Positions 8,260-15,935 of a stretch of 64,000 nt of DNA are shown in pieces (position 1 is the first letter of the stretch; every line of letters begins with the position of its first letter). The notes below the pieces were generated by a model, which saw only the letters and a program-made list of their open reading frames with translations, did no database searches and had not been told where the DNA came from. The position numbers and the translations under genes are program-made. Source of the DNA: Leucobacter weissii (GTDB lineage Bacteria > Actinomycetota > Actinomycetes > Actinomycetales > Microbacteriaceae); NCBI RefSeq assembly GCF_017565745.1, contig NZ_JAGDYM010000011.1:162432-226431 (forward strand), given 5' to 3'.

Positions 8260-8733
8260 TTAGGGGGAGGGGCGGCGCGACCCGCCCGCCGTGTCCCGCC
8301 CGGCGTCGAAGAAGGTGCGATAGCGGTCCTCGGCCTCCGCGATCAGTTCGTCGGAGAGCCCGGCCACGGGCAGGACGTTCGCGAGCAGCGGCTCGCCATC
8401 CGGGCCTCGGCCGACGAACTGGCCGGTCAGCACCCAGGCGATGCGGTCGGGCTCGCGATCGGCGAGCTGCCGGTATCCGCGGAGCTGCCGCGCCAGCCAA
8501 TCCGCGACGGGGCGGTGCCACCAGTCCTCCGGGTCCAGCGGATCCGCCGAGAGGCCGGGCAGCTCGAGCCCGCTTTCGAGATCGACGTTCGGGCCGCTCG
8601 CATCGACGAAAGGCCCTGGGGAGTGGCGCACGTGCAGCCCGGGAAAGCGTCGCACGGCGGTCTCCAGTTCGTACATGGTGCGCAGGATCCCGAGCTCGAA
8701 TTCGTCCTGCTCTTCATCGCGTCCACGGTGCAT
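8260..8733 (-). CDS. DUF6098-like hypothetical protein
   Basis: 157 residues, soluble, beginning MHRGRDEEQDEFELGILRTMYELETAVRRFPGLHVRHSPGP. The sequence is strongly conserved-looking (SGLELPGLSADPLDPEDWWHRPVADWLARQLRGY), with aromatic and charged blocks I associate with DUF6098 proteins of actinobacteria. No catalytic motif is apparent. The longer frame reaching 9303 is rejected because its N-terminal extension has random composition. The gene is divergent from the Rho_N-like protein at 9040. Function is unknown. Confidence 0.7.
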   Translation of the reverse strand: MHRGRDEEQDEFELGILRTMYELETAVRRFPGLHVRHSPGPFVDASGPNVDLESGLELPGLSADPLDPEDWWHRPVADWLARQLRGYRQLADREPDRIAWVLTGQFVGRGPDGEPLLANVLPVAGLSDELIAEAEDRYRTFFDAGRDTAGGSRRPSP

Positions 8734-9039
8734 TCCGCTTCCTCTCCCATCACTGATTCGACCTGCCGGTGGTCGAGCCGCAGTCCACTGCTCCGTGAGG
8801 CTATCCTCTCCGGGATCGTATGACCGCGCCGCGATGCACGGGAGCCCCTTGCAGAACACGTCGCTCTGTGCGATCGGCACGACGGGCGCGGTCCGCGGAG
8901 GAGCGTACCCGCCGGCCCCGCGGATGTCGAGGGCCTCGCCGCTGTTCAGACGGCGGCCTACGCTGCCGCTGAGCGCGCTGCCGTCGAAACCGAGAGGAGA
9001 CGGGGAGGTCGCGCCGTCCCGCTGTCGAAACCGAGGAGT
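8734..9039. other. Divergent intergenic region with a short direct repeat
   Basis: About 306 bases without a convincing gene. The only structure noticed is a 12-base direct repeat, GTCGAAACCGAG, at 8983-8994 and 9024-9035, the second copy running into the ribosome site of the next gene. Small frames here have composition typical of shadows. Confidence 0.4.
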
Positions 9040-9306
9040 GTGAACATCGTGCCGAATCCCCGGCTGAAGGATCCCGAACTGTACGACCGTCTCCGCGAGG
9101 AGGGCGCCTCGCAGGAGAAGGCCGCCCGGATCTCGAACGCCGCCGCGAAGGACGGGCGCGCCGCGCTCGGCCGCCGCGGCGGCCGAGCCGACGACTACGA
9201 GGACCGTACCGTGGCGGAATTGCGCGGCCGCGCCAAAGAACTCGGATTGACCGGATACTCGAAGCTGCGCAAGGCCGAGCTCATCGACAGGATCCGGAAC
9301 CACTGA
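9040..9306 (+). CDS. Small Rho_N/SAP-like nucleic-acid-binding protein (DUF7218-like)
   Basis: 88 residues starting at GTG 9040 after GAGGA. The first half (PNPRLKDPELYDRLREEGASQEKAARISNAAA) is a conserved helical module seen in small actinobacterial stress proteins. The second half, YEDRTVAELRGRAKELGLTGYSKLRKAELIDRIRNH, is a clear Rho termination factor N-terminal/SAP-like helix-extended-loop-helix. A nucleic-acid-binding, possibly stress-linked role is likely. The neighbours (DUF6098, a DJ-1/PfpI protein, DUF6328) are all of the type found together in stress-response neighbourhoods. Confidence 0.8.
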   Translation: MNIVPNPRLKDPELYDRLREEGASQEKAARISNAAAKDGRAALGRRGGRADDYEDRTVAELRGRAKELGLTGYSKLRKAELIDRIRNH

Positions 9307-9440
9307 GGCGGCCGCGCCCCGGCCGCGCGTCCGTTAACACGATCCGGAGCCTCGGGCCACCCCCTTTTCCCGAGCGGAGCCGCCTGGGAGCGTGGGAGTG
9401 GACCGGACGAGAACCGAACAGGCGGAAAGGACTCGAGACG

Positions 9441-9986
9441 ATGCATCTCTCAGATTCGAAGGTGGCGTTCCTCGTGAGCGACGGGTACGAGGACAGCGAG
9501 TTGACGAGCCCGTGGGAGGCGGTGACGGAGGCCGGCGCTCGGGCGAGCCTGATCGCCCCGAACGGCTCCGAGGTGACTGGGAAGAACGGCCATCGGCAGG
9601 CGGTGGACGCGCACCCGGGGGAGACCTCCGCAGCGGATTTCGACGCGCTGGTGCTGCCGGGGGGAGTGGTGAACGCCGACCGGATCCGGATGGACGAGGC
9701 GTCGCAGCGCTTCGCGCGCGAGTTCTTCGCGCAGCACAAGCCCGTGGGCGTGATCTGCCACGGGGCGTGGATCCTCATCGAGGCGGATGTCGTGAGGGGC
9801 CGCATCCTCACCAGTTTCCCGAGCCTGCGCACCGATCTGCGCAACGCGGGCGCGGAATGGGTGGACGAGGAGGTGGTCGTCGACCAGGGGCTCGTCTCCA
9901 GCCGCACTCCCGACGATCTGCCGGCGTTCAACCGGAAGCTGGTCGAGGAGATCGGGGAGGGGCGGCACGCCGGTCAGACGGTGTGA
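9441..9986 (+). CDS. DJ-1/PfpI-family type 1 glutamine amidotransferase-like protein
   Basis: 181 residues, full length for the PfpI/YhbO branch. The nucleophile-elbow Cys is in VGVICHGAWIL (about residue 110), with the preceding Glu in YEDSELTSPWE and the PGG loop in VLPGGVVNADRIR. Members act as stress chaperones, deglycases or proteases; the exact activity is debated. ATG 9441 follows GGAAAGGACTCGAG. It is probably transcribed alone from its own promoter and precedes the DUF6328 gene by 27 bases. Confidence 0.88.
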   Translation: MHLSDSKVAFLVSDGYEDSELTSPWEAVTEAGARASLIAPNGSEVTGKNGHRQAVDAHPGETSAADFDALVLPGGVVNADRIRMDEASQRFAREFFAQHKPVGVICHGAWILIEADVVRGRILTSFPSLRTDLRNAGAEWVDEEVVVDQGLVSSRTPDDLPAFNRKLVEEIGEGRHAGQTV

Positions 9987-10013
9987 TCCGCCGGGCGCGG
10001 GTCGGGGTCTCTG

Positions 10014-10547
10014 ATGCGGGGCGGCGAGCGGACCGCGGGCGAGTCCCGCAGCGCCGCCGCGCTGGACGGCCGGTCGGAGACGCCGACCGAGCGCGCCGAC
10101 CGCAACTGGAGCGAGATCCTCCAGGAGGTCCGCATCACCCAGACCAGCACCCAGATCCTCGGCGGTTTCCTCCTCGCGGTCGCCTTCCAGCCCCGGTTCA
10201 CGGAGTTGGACGACTATCAGCGGCCGCTCTACCTGGTGCTGGTCGGGTTCGCCGGGCTCGCCACCGCGCTCGGGCTCGCCCTCGTCGCGCTGCACCGCAG
10301 CCACTTCGGCAAGCGACAGAAGGCCCGGGTGGTCCGTGTCGGCAACTCGCTGCTGATCGTGAACCTCGCCGTGGTGGCGGTGCTCGCGTCGGGCGTGACC
10401 GGTCTCGTCTTCGACTTCGCCTACAACCGGACGGCCGGACTGATCGCTCTGGCCGCCGGCCTGATCGTCACCGCCGGGCTCTGGACGCTCGTCGTCCTCG
10501 CCGGCGGGGCGCTCAGCCCTCGCCCTCGGGCTCCTCGACGATCCTGA
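10014..10547 (+). CDS. DUF6328-like integral membrane protein
   Basis: 177 residues. A hydrophilic N-terminus is followed by RADRNWSEILQEVRITQTSTQILGGFLLAVAFQPRF, a conserved amphipathic segment leading into the first membrane helix, then three more helices (residues 74-95, 115-135 and 142-163). This is typical of DUF6328 proteins in actinobacteria, whose function is unknown. The 3' end overlaps the convergent small gene at 10513-10806 by 35 bases. Confidence 0.75.
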   Translation: MRGGERTAGESRSAAALDGRSETPTERADRNWSEILQEVRITQTSTQILGGFLLAVAFQPRFTELDDYQRPLYLVLVGFAGLATALGLALVALHRSHFGKRQKARVVRVGNSLLIVNLAVVAVLASGVTGLVFDFAYNRTAGLIALAAGLIVTAGLWTLVVLAGGALSPRPRAPRRS

Positions 10548-10806
10548 GCCCCGAGCCGGAGTTGGCGAGCGCGAGCAGGCGCTCGATCCAGGCGTGGTTG
10601 ATCTCGGGGGTGGCCTCGTCGTCGAACTCGAAACGGAGGGAGACCGCGGGATGCAGCCAGATGCTGTGCTGACGCCCGTCGCCGGACCAGGTGAACACGA
10701 GGCTCTCCTGCAGGTTGAGCTTGCCGAGTATCACGGTCCTGAGGTGGGTCAGCAGGCGGTCGTCGAACGTGAACCGCGCCCCTTCGCCGTAGTAGAGGGA
10801 ACCCAT
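10513..10806 (-). CDS. Small DUF7882-like protein, paralogue of the adjacent gene
   Basis: 97 residues: MGSLYYGEG, then a beta-rich core (FTFDDRLLTHLRTVILGKLNLQESLVFTWSG) and an aromatic HSIWLHPAVSLRFEFDD stretch. It is clearly paralogous to the upstream gene 10811-11143 (MGFLNYGG..FEDRTLAHLKIAITIKLRRQESFLMSW..SIWLAPSIPLTFRF). The family is common in Microbacteriaceae and sometimes annotated beside ATP-dependent DNA ligase homologues; no activity is known. It lies four bases after its paralogue, so they form one transcript. Confidence 0.7.
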   Translation of the reverse strand: MGSLYYGEGARFTFDDRLLTHLRTVILGKLNLQESLVFTWSGDGRQHSIWLHPAVSLRFEFDDEATPEINHAWIERLLALANSGSGLRIVEEPEGEG

Positions 10807-10810
10807 GGGC

Positions 10811-11143
10811 CTACTCCTGATCCTTGCGCCTCGCGAGGTGCTTCTGCGCCTCCTGCTCGGAGACGACGATGAGCCCCCGGGGGGTGTTGGCGAGTTCCGC
10901 GAGGACCGCCAGCCACGACTTGTCCAGCTTGGGCGTCCGGCTGCCCGCGAACCTGAAGGTGAGGGGGATGGACGGGGCGAGCCAGATCGAGACGCGGCCG
11001 CCGCCGCGCTCGGCGGGATTCACCCAGCTCATGAGGAAGCTCTCCTGCCGTCTGAGCTTGATCGTGATGGCGATCTTCAGGTGCGCGAGCGTCCGATCCT
11101 CGAACTCGTACTCCTGAGATCCTCCGTAGTTGAGAAATCCCAT
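10811..11143 (-). CDS. Small DUF7882-like protein (upstream paralogue)
   Basis: 110 residues from ATG 11143 (MGFLNYGGSQEYEFEDRTLAHLK). An ATG three codons upstream at 11152 also exists, but MG-x-L-x-Y-G matches the family start and the paralogue, and GGAG lies ten bases before. It shares the same core as the downstream protein, with a C-terminal extension rich in Lys/Arg (AQKHLARRKDQE). Tandem duplication of this small family is seen directly in the sequence. Function is unknown. Confidence 0.7.
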   Translation of the reverse strand: MGFLNYGGSQEYEFEDRTLAHLKIAITIKLRRQESFLMSWVNPAERGGGRVSIWLAPSIPLTFRFAGSRTPKLDKSWLAVLAELANTPRGLIVVSEQEAQKHLARRKDQE

Positions 11144-11292
11144 GGGTGTCATACTCCCACTCTTCCGGGCAAAGCGACAGCGCTTCGGGGGGAGCGCCGC
11201 CGATCCGGGCGTCCGGCGGCGTCCGGGCCGGGCCGTCGAGGCCTGCGGGGGCCTTGTCCGGACGCGGGTTCGGGTGTAATCTCGGAAGACCG

Positions 11293-11310
11293 ATATCAAT
11301 ATATTGGTAT
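11293..11310. promoter_or_regulatory. Palindromic operator before the cupin/TetR unit
   Basis: An 18-bp near-palindrome, ATATCAATA followed by TATTGGTAT, with a single mismatched pair, sits about 22 bases before the cupin start codon in a locally AT-rich stretch. It is the expected kind of site for the TetR protein encoded by the second gene of the same transcript, giving autoregulation. Confidence 0.55.
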
Positions 11311-11331
11311 TGCTCAGTATCGAGGAGGATC

Positions 11332-11691
11332 ATGGCCATCATCAGTCGCATCGCGGACGTCGAGGACGCGCAGAAGACCATCGAGCCGCTGCAGCTGCCG
11401 TTGGCGGATCCGCTCGGGGCGGATATCGAGACGAAGACCTTCAACCTCTTCTCCACCGAGGACGACGGCCTCCACGCGGGGACGTGGGAGACCGAGGAAG
11501 GCGTCTCGCGCTGGGACTTCGCCGAGAGCGGCGAGGTGATCTACGTGCTCGGCGGGAGGATGACCGTGCAGCGGGACGGCGAGGCGCCCCAGGAGGTCGG
11601 CGCCGGCGATCTGGCGATCTTCCCGAAGGGGTGGACGGGCACCTGGACGGTGACCGAGCGCCTGTCGAAGGTGTACGTCATCTACAGCTGA
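11332..11691 (+). CDS. Cupin-domain protein
   Basis: 119 residues from ATG 11332, preceded by a strong GAGGAGG site. It is a single small cupin: GTWETEEGVSRWDFAESGEVIYVLGGRMTVQ forms motif 1 and AGDLAIFPKGWTGTWTVTE motif 2, in the style of the ureidoglycine-aminohydrolase-like cupin_3 family. Motif 1 lacks the usual two His residues, so metal binding may be weak or lost. The stop codon overlaps the ATG of the TetR gene by one base, so both are translated together. The substrate is unknown. Confidence 0.8.
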   Translation: MAIISRIADVEDAQKTIEPLQLPLADPLGADIETKTFNLFSTEDDGLHAGTWETEEGVSRWDFAESGEVIYVLGGRMTVQRDGEAPQEVGAGDLAIFPKGWTGTWTVTERLSKVYVIYS

Positions 11692-12293
11692 TGGTCCGAG
11701 CGGCCGGGCCGCAGCGGCGGCGGATCCTGACCGCGGCGCTCGAGTGCATCTCTGCACGCGGATACGACGGCACGCGTCTCCGCGACGTGGCGGAGGAGGC
11801 CGGCGTCTCGGTGGGAATGATCCAGCACTACTTCGGCAGCAGGGAGCGCCTGCTCGGCGAGGCGCTGGCGCACGCCAACGACCAGCTCGTCGAGCGCTTC
11901 TCATCGCTCGGCATCGCCGGGATCCCGCCGTGGGAGCGGGTGCTCGGGATGGTCCGCATCGTCTGCGAGATGCCCGATCTGCACAGTCGGGGCCTGCTCT
12001 GGATCGAGATGGCGAGCCTGCAGCGGCGGCACCCGCAGCTCGCCGTCCGCCTGCAGGGCGTGTACGCTCTCTGGCTCGGAGAGCTGCGCGACGCGGTCGC
12101 CGACGGAGTCGAGGACGGCTCCTTCGACGTCGGGGCGGATGCGTCGCTCGACGACCTGGTCGCGATCCTCGTCGCCTTCTTCGACGGATACGAGTACGAG
12201 ATCGCCTCCTCGCTCCTCCCCGCCGACGTCGCGGAACTGGAACGCCGGGCGGTGATCCTCGCCCGGCGCCTCTTCCGTCCGCGCGCGGGCTGA
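11691..12293 (+). CDS. TetR-family regulator
   Basis: 200 residues. The N-terminal HTH is typical: RRRILTAALECISARGYDGTRLRDVAEEAGVSVGMIQHYFGSRERLLGEAL. The ligand-binding domain (about residues 70-200) has no recognisable signature beyond a BetI-like outline. It overlaps the cupin stop by one base. The upstream palindrome at 11293-11310 is its likely binding site, so it probably represses its own operon until a ligand related to the cupin's substrate appears. Confidence 0.9.
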   Translation: MVRAAGPQRRRILTAALECISARGYDGTRLRDVAEEAGVSVGMIQHYFGSRERLLGEALAHANDQLVERFSSLGIAGIPPWERVLGMVRIVCEMPDLHSRGLLWIEMASLQRRHPQLAVRLQGVYALWLGELRDAVADGVEDGSFDVGADASLDDLVAILVAFFDGYEYEIASSLLPADVAELERRAVILARRLFRPRAG

Positions 12294-12460
12294 TCCCGCC
12301 TCGCCGCGGAACCGCTCGACGGCGAGGCGCCGATGCAGGACGGCGGGAGGCGGCCCGCGCGGCGTCCTGCGCGCCATTACCGCATCCGTCGGCGCACGGG
12401 CAAGCCCCCGCGCCCGGCGGACGGCACCACGGCGACGCGCCCTAAACTGTTGCGAAAGCC

Positions 12461-12501
12461 GGGGTGAGCGCGGCTCGTTCGGTCGAACCCGCCGCCACCC
12501 C
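12461..12501 (+). promoter_or_regulatory. Nested hairpin in the leader of the NMT1/THI5-type operon
   Basis: GGGGTG (12461-12466) pairs with CACCCC (12496-12501), GCGGC (12470-12474) with GCCGC (12491-12495), and the loop carries the small self-complementary TTCGGTCGAA. The structure ends five bases before the CGGAGG ribosome site. It could affect translation or transcript stability. It does not match the TPP riboswitch consensus. Confidence 0.4.
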
Positions 12502-12513
12502 AACGGAGGTCGC

Positions 12514-13539
12514 ATGTCAACGCATCCCATCACCCGCCGCGCGATCCTCGGCGGCGCCGGCGCACTCGCACTCGGCGGGATGGTCGCCTGCAGCCGCGGC
12601 CCCTCGGATCCGAGCGGTCCGTCAGAGGTCACCTACCAGCTCTCGTGGACGCATTCGGTGCAGTTCGGCGGCACCTATCTCGCGCAGGACCGCGGCCTCT
12701 TCGAGGAGCAGGGGCTGCGGGTCTCCTTCGCCCCGGGCGGACCGAACGTGGCCGGAGACGCCAGCACGGTGAGCGGCGCGGCGCTGCTGAACGTCTCGGC
12801 CGCCGACGGCGTCGCCCGGTCGAACGCGGAGGGCGCCGACCTCGTCATCGTCGGCGCGCAGTACCAGAAGAGCGCCGCCACGATCCTCTCGCTCGCCGGG
12901 GCTCCGATCGAGCGGCCGGAGGATCTGGTCGGCAAGAAGATCGGCGTCGCCACCGCGAACAACCCGGCGCTCTCGGCGTTCCTCTCGATCAACGGGCTGG
13001 CCGAGGACCGGGTGGAGTTCGTGCCGAGCCAGTACGACCCCGCGGTGCTGACCGCGGGCCAGGTGGACGGTCTCTACTGCTTCTACAACGACCTGCCGGT
13101 CGCCCTCGCCGTGCAGGGCGTCGAGGCCCACTCCATGCTGCTGGCCGACTTCGGCTACAACCCGATGAGCCAGACCTACACCGTGCTGCGCTCGAGCCTG
13201 GAGGACGAGGAGACGCGCGACCGGATCGTGCGGCTCATCCGCGCCGATGCGCAGGGGTGGCAGCTCTACCAGGACGACCCCGAGGCCGCCGCGGAGCTCA
13301 CGCTGGAGCTCTACCCCGACGCCGGGCTCGATCTCGCGACGCAGCGCGAGCAGGCCGAGGTGCAGCTCGACATCATGTACTCCGACGCGACCGACGAGTT
13401 CGGCTTCGGATGGTTCACCGACGAGCAGATCGCGGAGAACCTGCGGCTCTTCGAGCTGCTGGGCATCGACGGCGGCACCGAGGCCCTGTGGGACCGCACG
13501 CTCCTCGAGGAGATCTATCGGGACGGACCGGCCGCGTGA
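12514..13539 (+). CDS. ABC transporter substrate-binding lipoprotein, NMT1/THI5-like
   Basis: 341 residues. The N-terminus has a twin-Arg (TRRAILGGAGALALGG) followed by a lipobox ending MVACS, so it is exported (perhaps by Tat) and lipid-anchored. The mature protein starts the NMT1-type fold with YQLSWTHSVQFGGTYLAQDRGLFEEQGL, as in ThiY/SsuA proteins, and includes LVGKKIGVAT and QVDGLYCFYND. Likely ligands are a thiamine-related pyrimidine, a sulfonate or another nitrogenous compound. The CFYND patch resembles the Cys/Asn region of thiamine-precursor binders, so pyrimidine is favoured, moderately. It is first in a three-gene operon with a GTGA overlap to the ATPase. Confidence 0.85.
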   Translation: MSTHPITRRAILGGAGALALGGMVACSRGPSDPSGPSEVTYQLSWTHSVQFGGTYLAQDRGLFEEQGLRVSFAPGGPNVAGDASTVSGAALLNVSAADGVARSNAEGADLVIVGAQYQKSAATILSLAGAPIERPEDLVGKKIGVATANNPALSAFLSINGLAEDRVEFVPSQYDPAVLTAGQVDGLYCFYNDLPVALAVQGVEAHSMLLADFGYNPMSQTYTVLRSSLEDEETRDRIVRLIRADAQGWQLYQDDPEAAAELTLELYPDAGLDLATQREQAEVQLDIMYSDATDEFGFGWFTDEQIAENLRLFELLGIDGGTEALWDRTLLEEIYRDGPAA

Positions 13540-14345
13540 ACGATCCCGGCGCCGCGGGCGTCGGCGCACCTGCGGCCGTCGGCGCTCCCGAGGTCGTCTG
13601 CCGCGGTGTCGCGAAGACCTTCGCCGCGGATTCGCGGGATCCGCTGCGCGTGCTCGAGCCGCTCGACCTGACGCTCGCGCCCGGCTCGGTGACCGCGCTC
13701 GTCGGGCCGTCCGGGTGCGGCAAGTCGACGCTGCTGCGGATCGTCGCCGGCCTGGAGGAGGCGGATCGTGGCGGCTCGGTGCGCATCGGGGGAGATGCGC
13801 CGCAGGAGGTGCGCCGGCGCGGCGAGCTCTCGATCGCGTTCCAGGACGCCTCGCTGCTGCCCTGGCGCACGACGGCCGGCAACGTCGCGCTCGCGCAGAG
13901 GCTCGCGCGGCAGCCCGTCGATCACGCGCGGATCTCGGAGCTGCTGCGCACCGTCGGGCTCGCGGGCTTCGAGCGGGCGCGGCCGGCGCAGCTCTCCGGC
14001 GGTATGCGGCAGCGCGCGGCGATCGCCAGATGCCTCGTCACCGAGCCGCGGCTGCTGCTGCTCGACGAGCCGTTCGGCGCCGTCGACGAGCTGACCAGAC
14101 GGCGGCTCAACATCGAACTGCCGCCGCTGTGGTCGAGCGCCTCGACCACCACGCTGCTCGTGACCCACTCGATCTCAGAGGCGGTGCTGCTCGCCGATCG
14201 CGTGCTCGTGATGTCGCCCAGGCCCGGCGGGATCATCGCCGATCTCGACGTCGGTCTGGAACGGCCGCGACGCATCGAGCACCTCCGCCGCCCGGAGTTC
14301 GGCGAGCTCGTGGAACGCATCGGCCGGCTGCTCGGCATCGACTGA
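13536..14345 (+). CDS. ABC transporter ATP-binding protein (NitT/TauT type)
   Basis: 269 residues starting at GTG 13536, which overlaps the previous stop. Motifs in order: Walker A GPSGCGKST (about residue 57), Q-loop FQDASLLPWRT, signature LSGGMRQR, Walker B LLLLDEPFGAVDE, H-loop LVTHSISEAV. The PWRT after the Q-loop is typical of SsuB/TauB/ThiZ-type importers. It powers the fused permease that follows directly (TGATG overlap). Substrate follows that of the binding protein at 12514. Confidence 0.93.
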   Translation: MNDPGAAGVGAPAAVGAPEVVCRGVAKTFAADSRDPLRVLEPLDLTLAPGSVTALVGPSGCGKSTLLRIVAGLEEADRGGSVRIGGDAPQEVRRRGELSIAFQDASLLPWRTTAGNVALAQRLARQPVDHARISELLRTVGLAGFERARPAQLSGGMRQRAAIARCLVTEPRLLLLDEPFGAVDELTRRRLNIELPPLWSSASTTTLLVTHSISEAVLLADRVLVMSPRPGGIIADLDVGLERPRRIEHLRRPEFGELVERIGRLLGID

Positions 14346-15925
14346 TGAGCGCGCGCGTCGGAGCCGCCCCGCTGCGGGCGGTGCTCGCCGGGGCGGCGGT
14401 GCTCGGCCTCTGGGAGCTGCTGGGCCGCACCGTCCTCGCCGACCGCTATCTGATCGGCGTGCCCTCGGGCATCGCGGCCAAGCTCGTGGAGAACGCCGGC
14501 ACGTACGGGCGCGGGCTGCTCTACACGACGGGCGAGGCGTTCGCCGGGTACGCGCTCGGCAACCTGGCGGCGATCGTGCTCGCGCTGCTCGTGGTGCTGC
14601 TGCCCGGACTCGAACGGTTCGTCCTGCGCATCGCCCTGGTCGTGTACTGCCTGCCGCTGGTCGCTCTGGGGCCGCTGCTCCGGCTCGTGTACGGCTTCGG
14701 CGACGGCCCGCAGATCACGCTCGCCGCGCTCGCGGTCTTCACCCTCACGCTGGTGCCGCTGCTCGTCGGCCTGCGCGCCGTGCCGCGCAACTGGCTCGAG
14801 CTGACGGCCTCGTACGGACGCGGGCGGTGGACGACGCTGGTGGCGGTGCGCGGGCGGGCGGCGCTGCCGTATCTGATGGCGGGGCTGCAGGCATCGGTGC
14901 CGGCGGCCTTCCTCGGGGCGCTGGTCGGGGAGTTCACCGGCGCGGAGCGCGGCCTCGGGGTGCTGTCGATCCTCGCGATGCGGAGCCTCGACACCGATGG
15001 CCTCTGGGCGCTCATGGTGCTGAGCACCGCGGTGTCGTTGATCGGCTACGGTCTCGTCTCGCTCGCGGCGCGGCGCCTCACGCCGGATCAGCCGACGGTG
15101 CTGCTGACCCCGCCCTCGCCGATCGAGCGGCGATCCCTGTCCCAGCGCTGGGCGCGGGCGCTCGGCGGCGCGGCGGCGACGGTCGCGCTGGTGCTCGTCA
15201 TCTGGGTGGGGCTCTTCGCGGCGCTCGGACTCGACCCGTTCTTCGCCAAGATGCCATGGGACGTGTGGGACTGGCTGGTGTCGGGGCCCGCGGCCTCCGA
15301 GCACCGTGCCGAGCTGCTCGCGGCGCTCGGGCAGACGGCGGCGGTCGCGATCCCCGGCTACTTCGCCGGGCTGCTGGCCGGTGTGCTGCTGGCCGCGGCG
15401 TTCTCCCTCTCGCGTCGGGTTCGCCTCGCGCTCACGCCGGTGGCGGTCGCGCTGCGCTGCGTGCCCATCATCGCCATCGCCCCGCTGCTGGTCGCCGCGC
15501 TGGGGCGCGGCGCGCTCGGCACGGCCGTGGTCGTGGCGATCATGACGTTCTTCCCGACCCTCGTCTCGTGCCTGGCCGGCCTGCGCCAGCTGCCCGGTCA
15601 GGTCGCCGACCTCTTCGCGAGCTACGCGACCCCGCCGGGCCGGGTGCTGCTGCTCGGGCGCCTGCCGGCGATGGCGCCCGCGTTCTTCGCCGCAGCGCGC
15701 ATCGCCGCCCCCACGGCCGTGCTGGGCGCGACCGTCGCCGAGTGGCTGGCCACGGGCACCGGGCTCGGCAATCTGATGGCCGTCGACGCGGCCACGAGCC
15801 GCTACACCTCGCTGTGGTCGACGGTCGTGGTGGTCACCCTGGTCTCCCTGCTGGCGTACCTGATCGTGGAGCGGATCGAGGCGCGCGTGCTCGCCGTGGT
15901 CGCCCCCGAGCAGCGTCGCTGGTGA
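14345..15925 (+). CDS. Fused double ABC permease
   Basis: 526 residues, about twice the length of a usual SsuC/TauC permease. Two BPD_transp_1 units are visible. The first has its EAA loop near residues 160-185 (ELTASYGRGRWTTLVAVRGRAALPYLMAGLQASVPAAFLGALVGEFTG). The second has its EAA loop near 420-450 (DLFASYATPPGRVLLLGRLPAMAPAFFAAARIAAPTAVLGATVAEW). A linker around residues 250-270 joins them. One polypeptide would thus provide both membrane halves of the importer. Fused forms occur in actinobacterial thiamine-precursor importers of this type. It is the last gene of the operon and converges with the glycosyltransferase. Confidence 0.88.
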   Translation: MSARVGAAPLRAVLAGAAVLGLWELLGRTVLADRYLIGVPSGIAAKLVENAGTYGRGLLYTTGEAFAGYALGNLAAIVLALLVVLLPGLERFVLRIALVVYCLPLVALGPLLRLVYGFGDGPQITLAALAVFTLTLVPLLVGLRAVPRNWLELTASYGRGRWTTLVAVRGRAALPYLMAGLQASVPAAFLGALVGEFTGAERGLGVLSILAMRSLDTDGLWALMVLSTAVSLIGYGLVSLAARRLTPDQPTVLLTPPSPIERRSLSQRWARALGGAAATVALVLVIWVGLFAALGLDPFFAKMPWDVWDWLVSGPAASEHRAELLAALGQTAAVAIPGYFAGLLAGVLLAAAFSLSRRVRLALTPVAVALRCVPIIAIAPLLVAALGRGALGTAVVVAIMTFFPTLVSCLAGLRQLPGQVADLFASYATPPGRVLLLGRLPAMAPAFFAAARIAAPTAVLGATVAEWLATGTGLGNLMAVDAATSRYTSLWSTVVVVTLVSLLAYLIVERIEARVLAVVAPEQRRW

Positions 15926-15935
15926 ACCGTCGCCC

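Noticed and set aside
12400..12513. TPP riboswitch before the NMT1/THI5-type operon
   Set aside because: The leader lacks the CTGAGA and ACCTGATCTGG-type conserved boxes; only a local hairpin is present.
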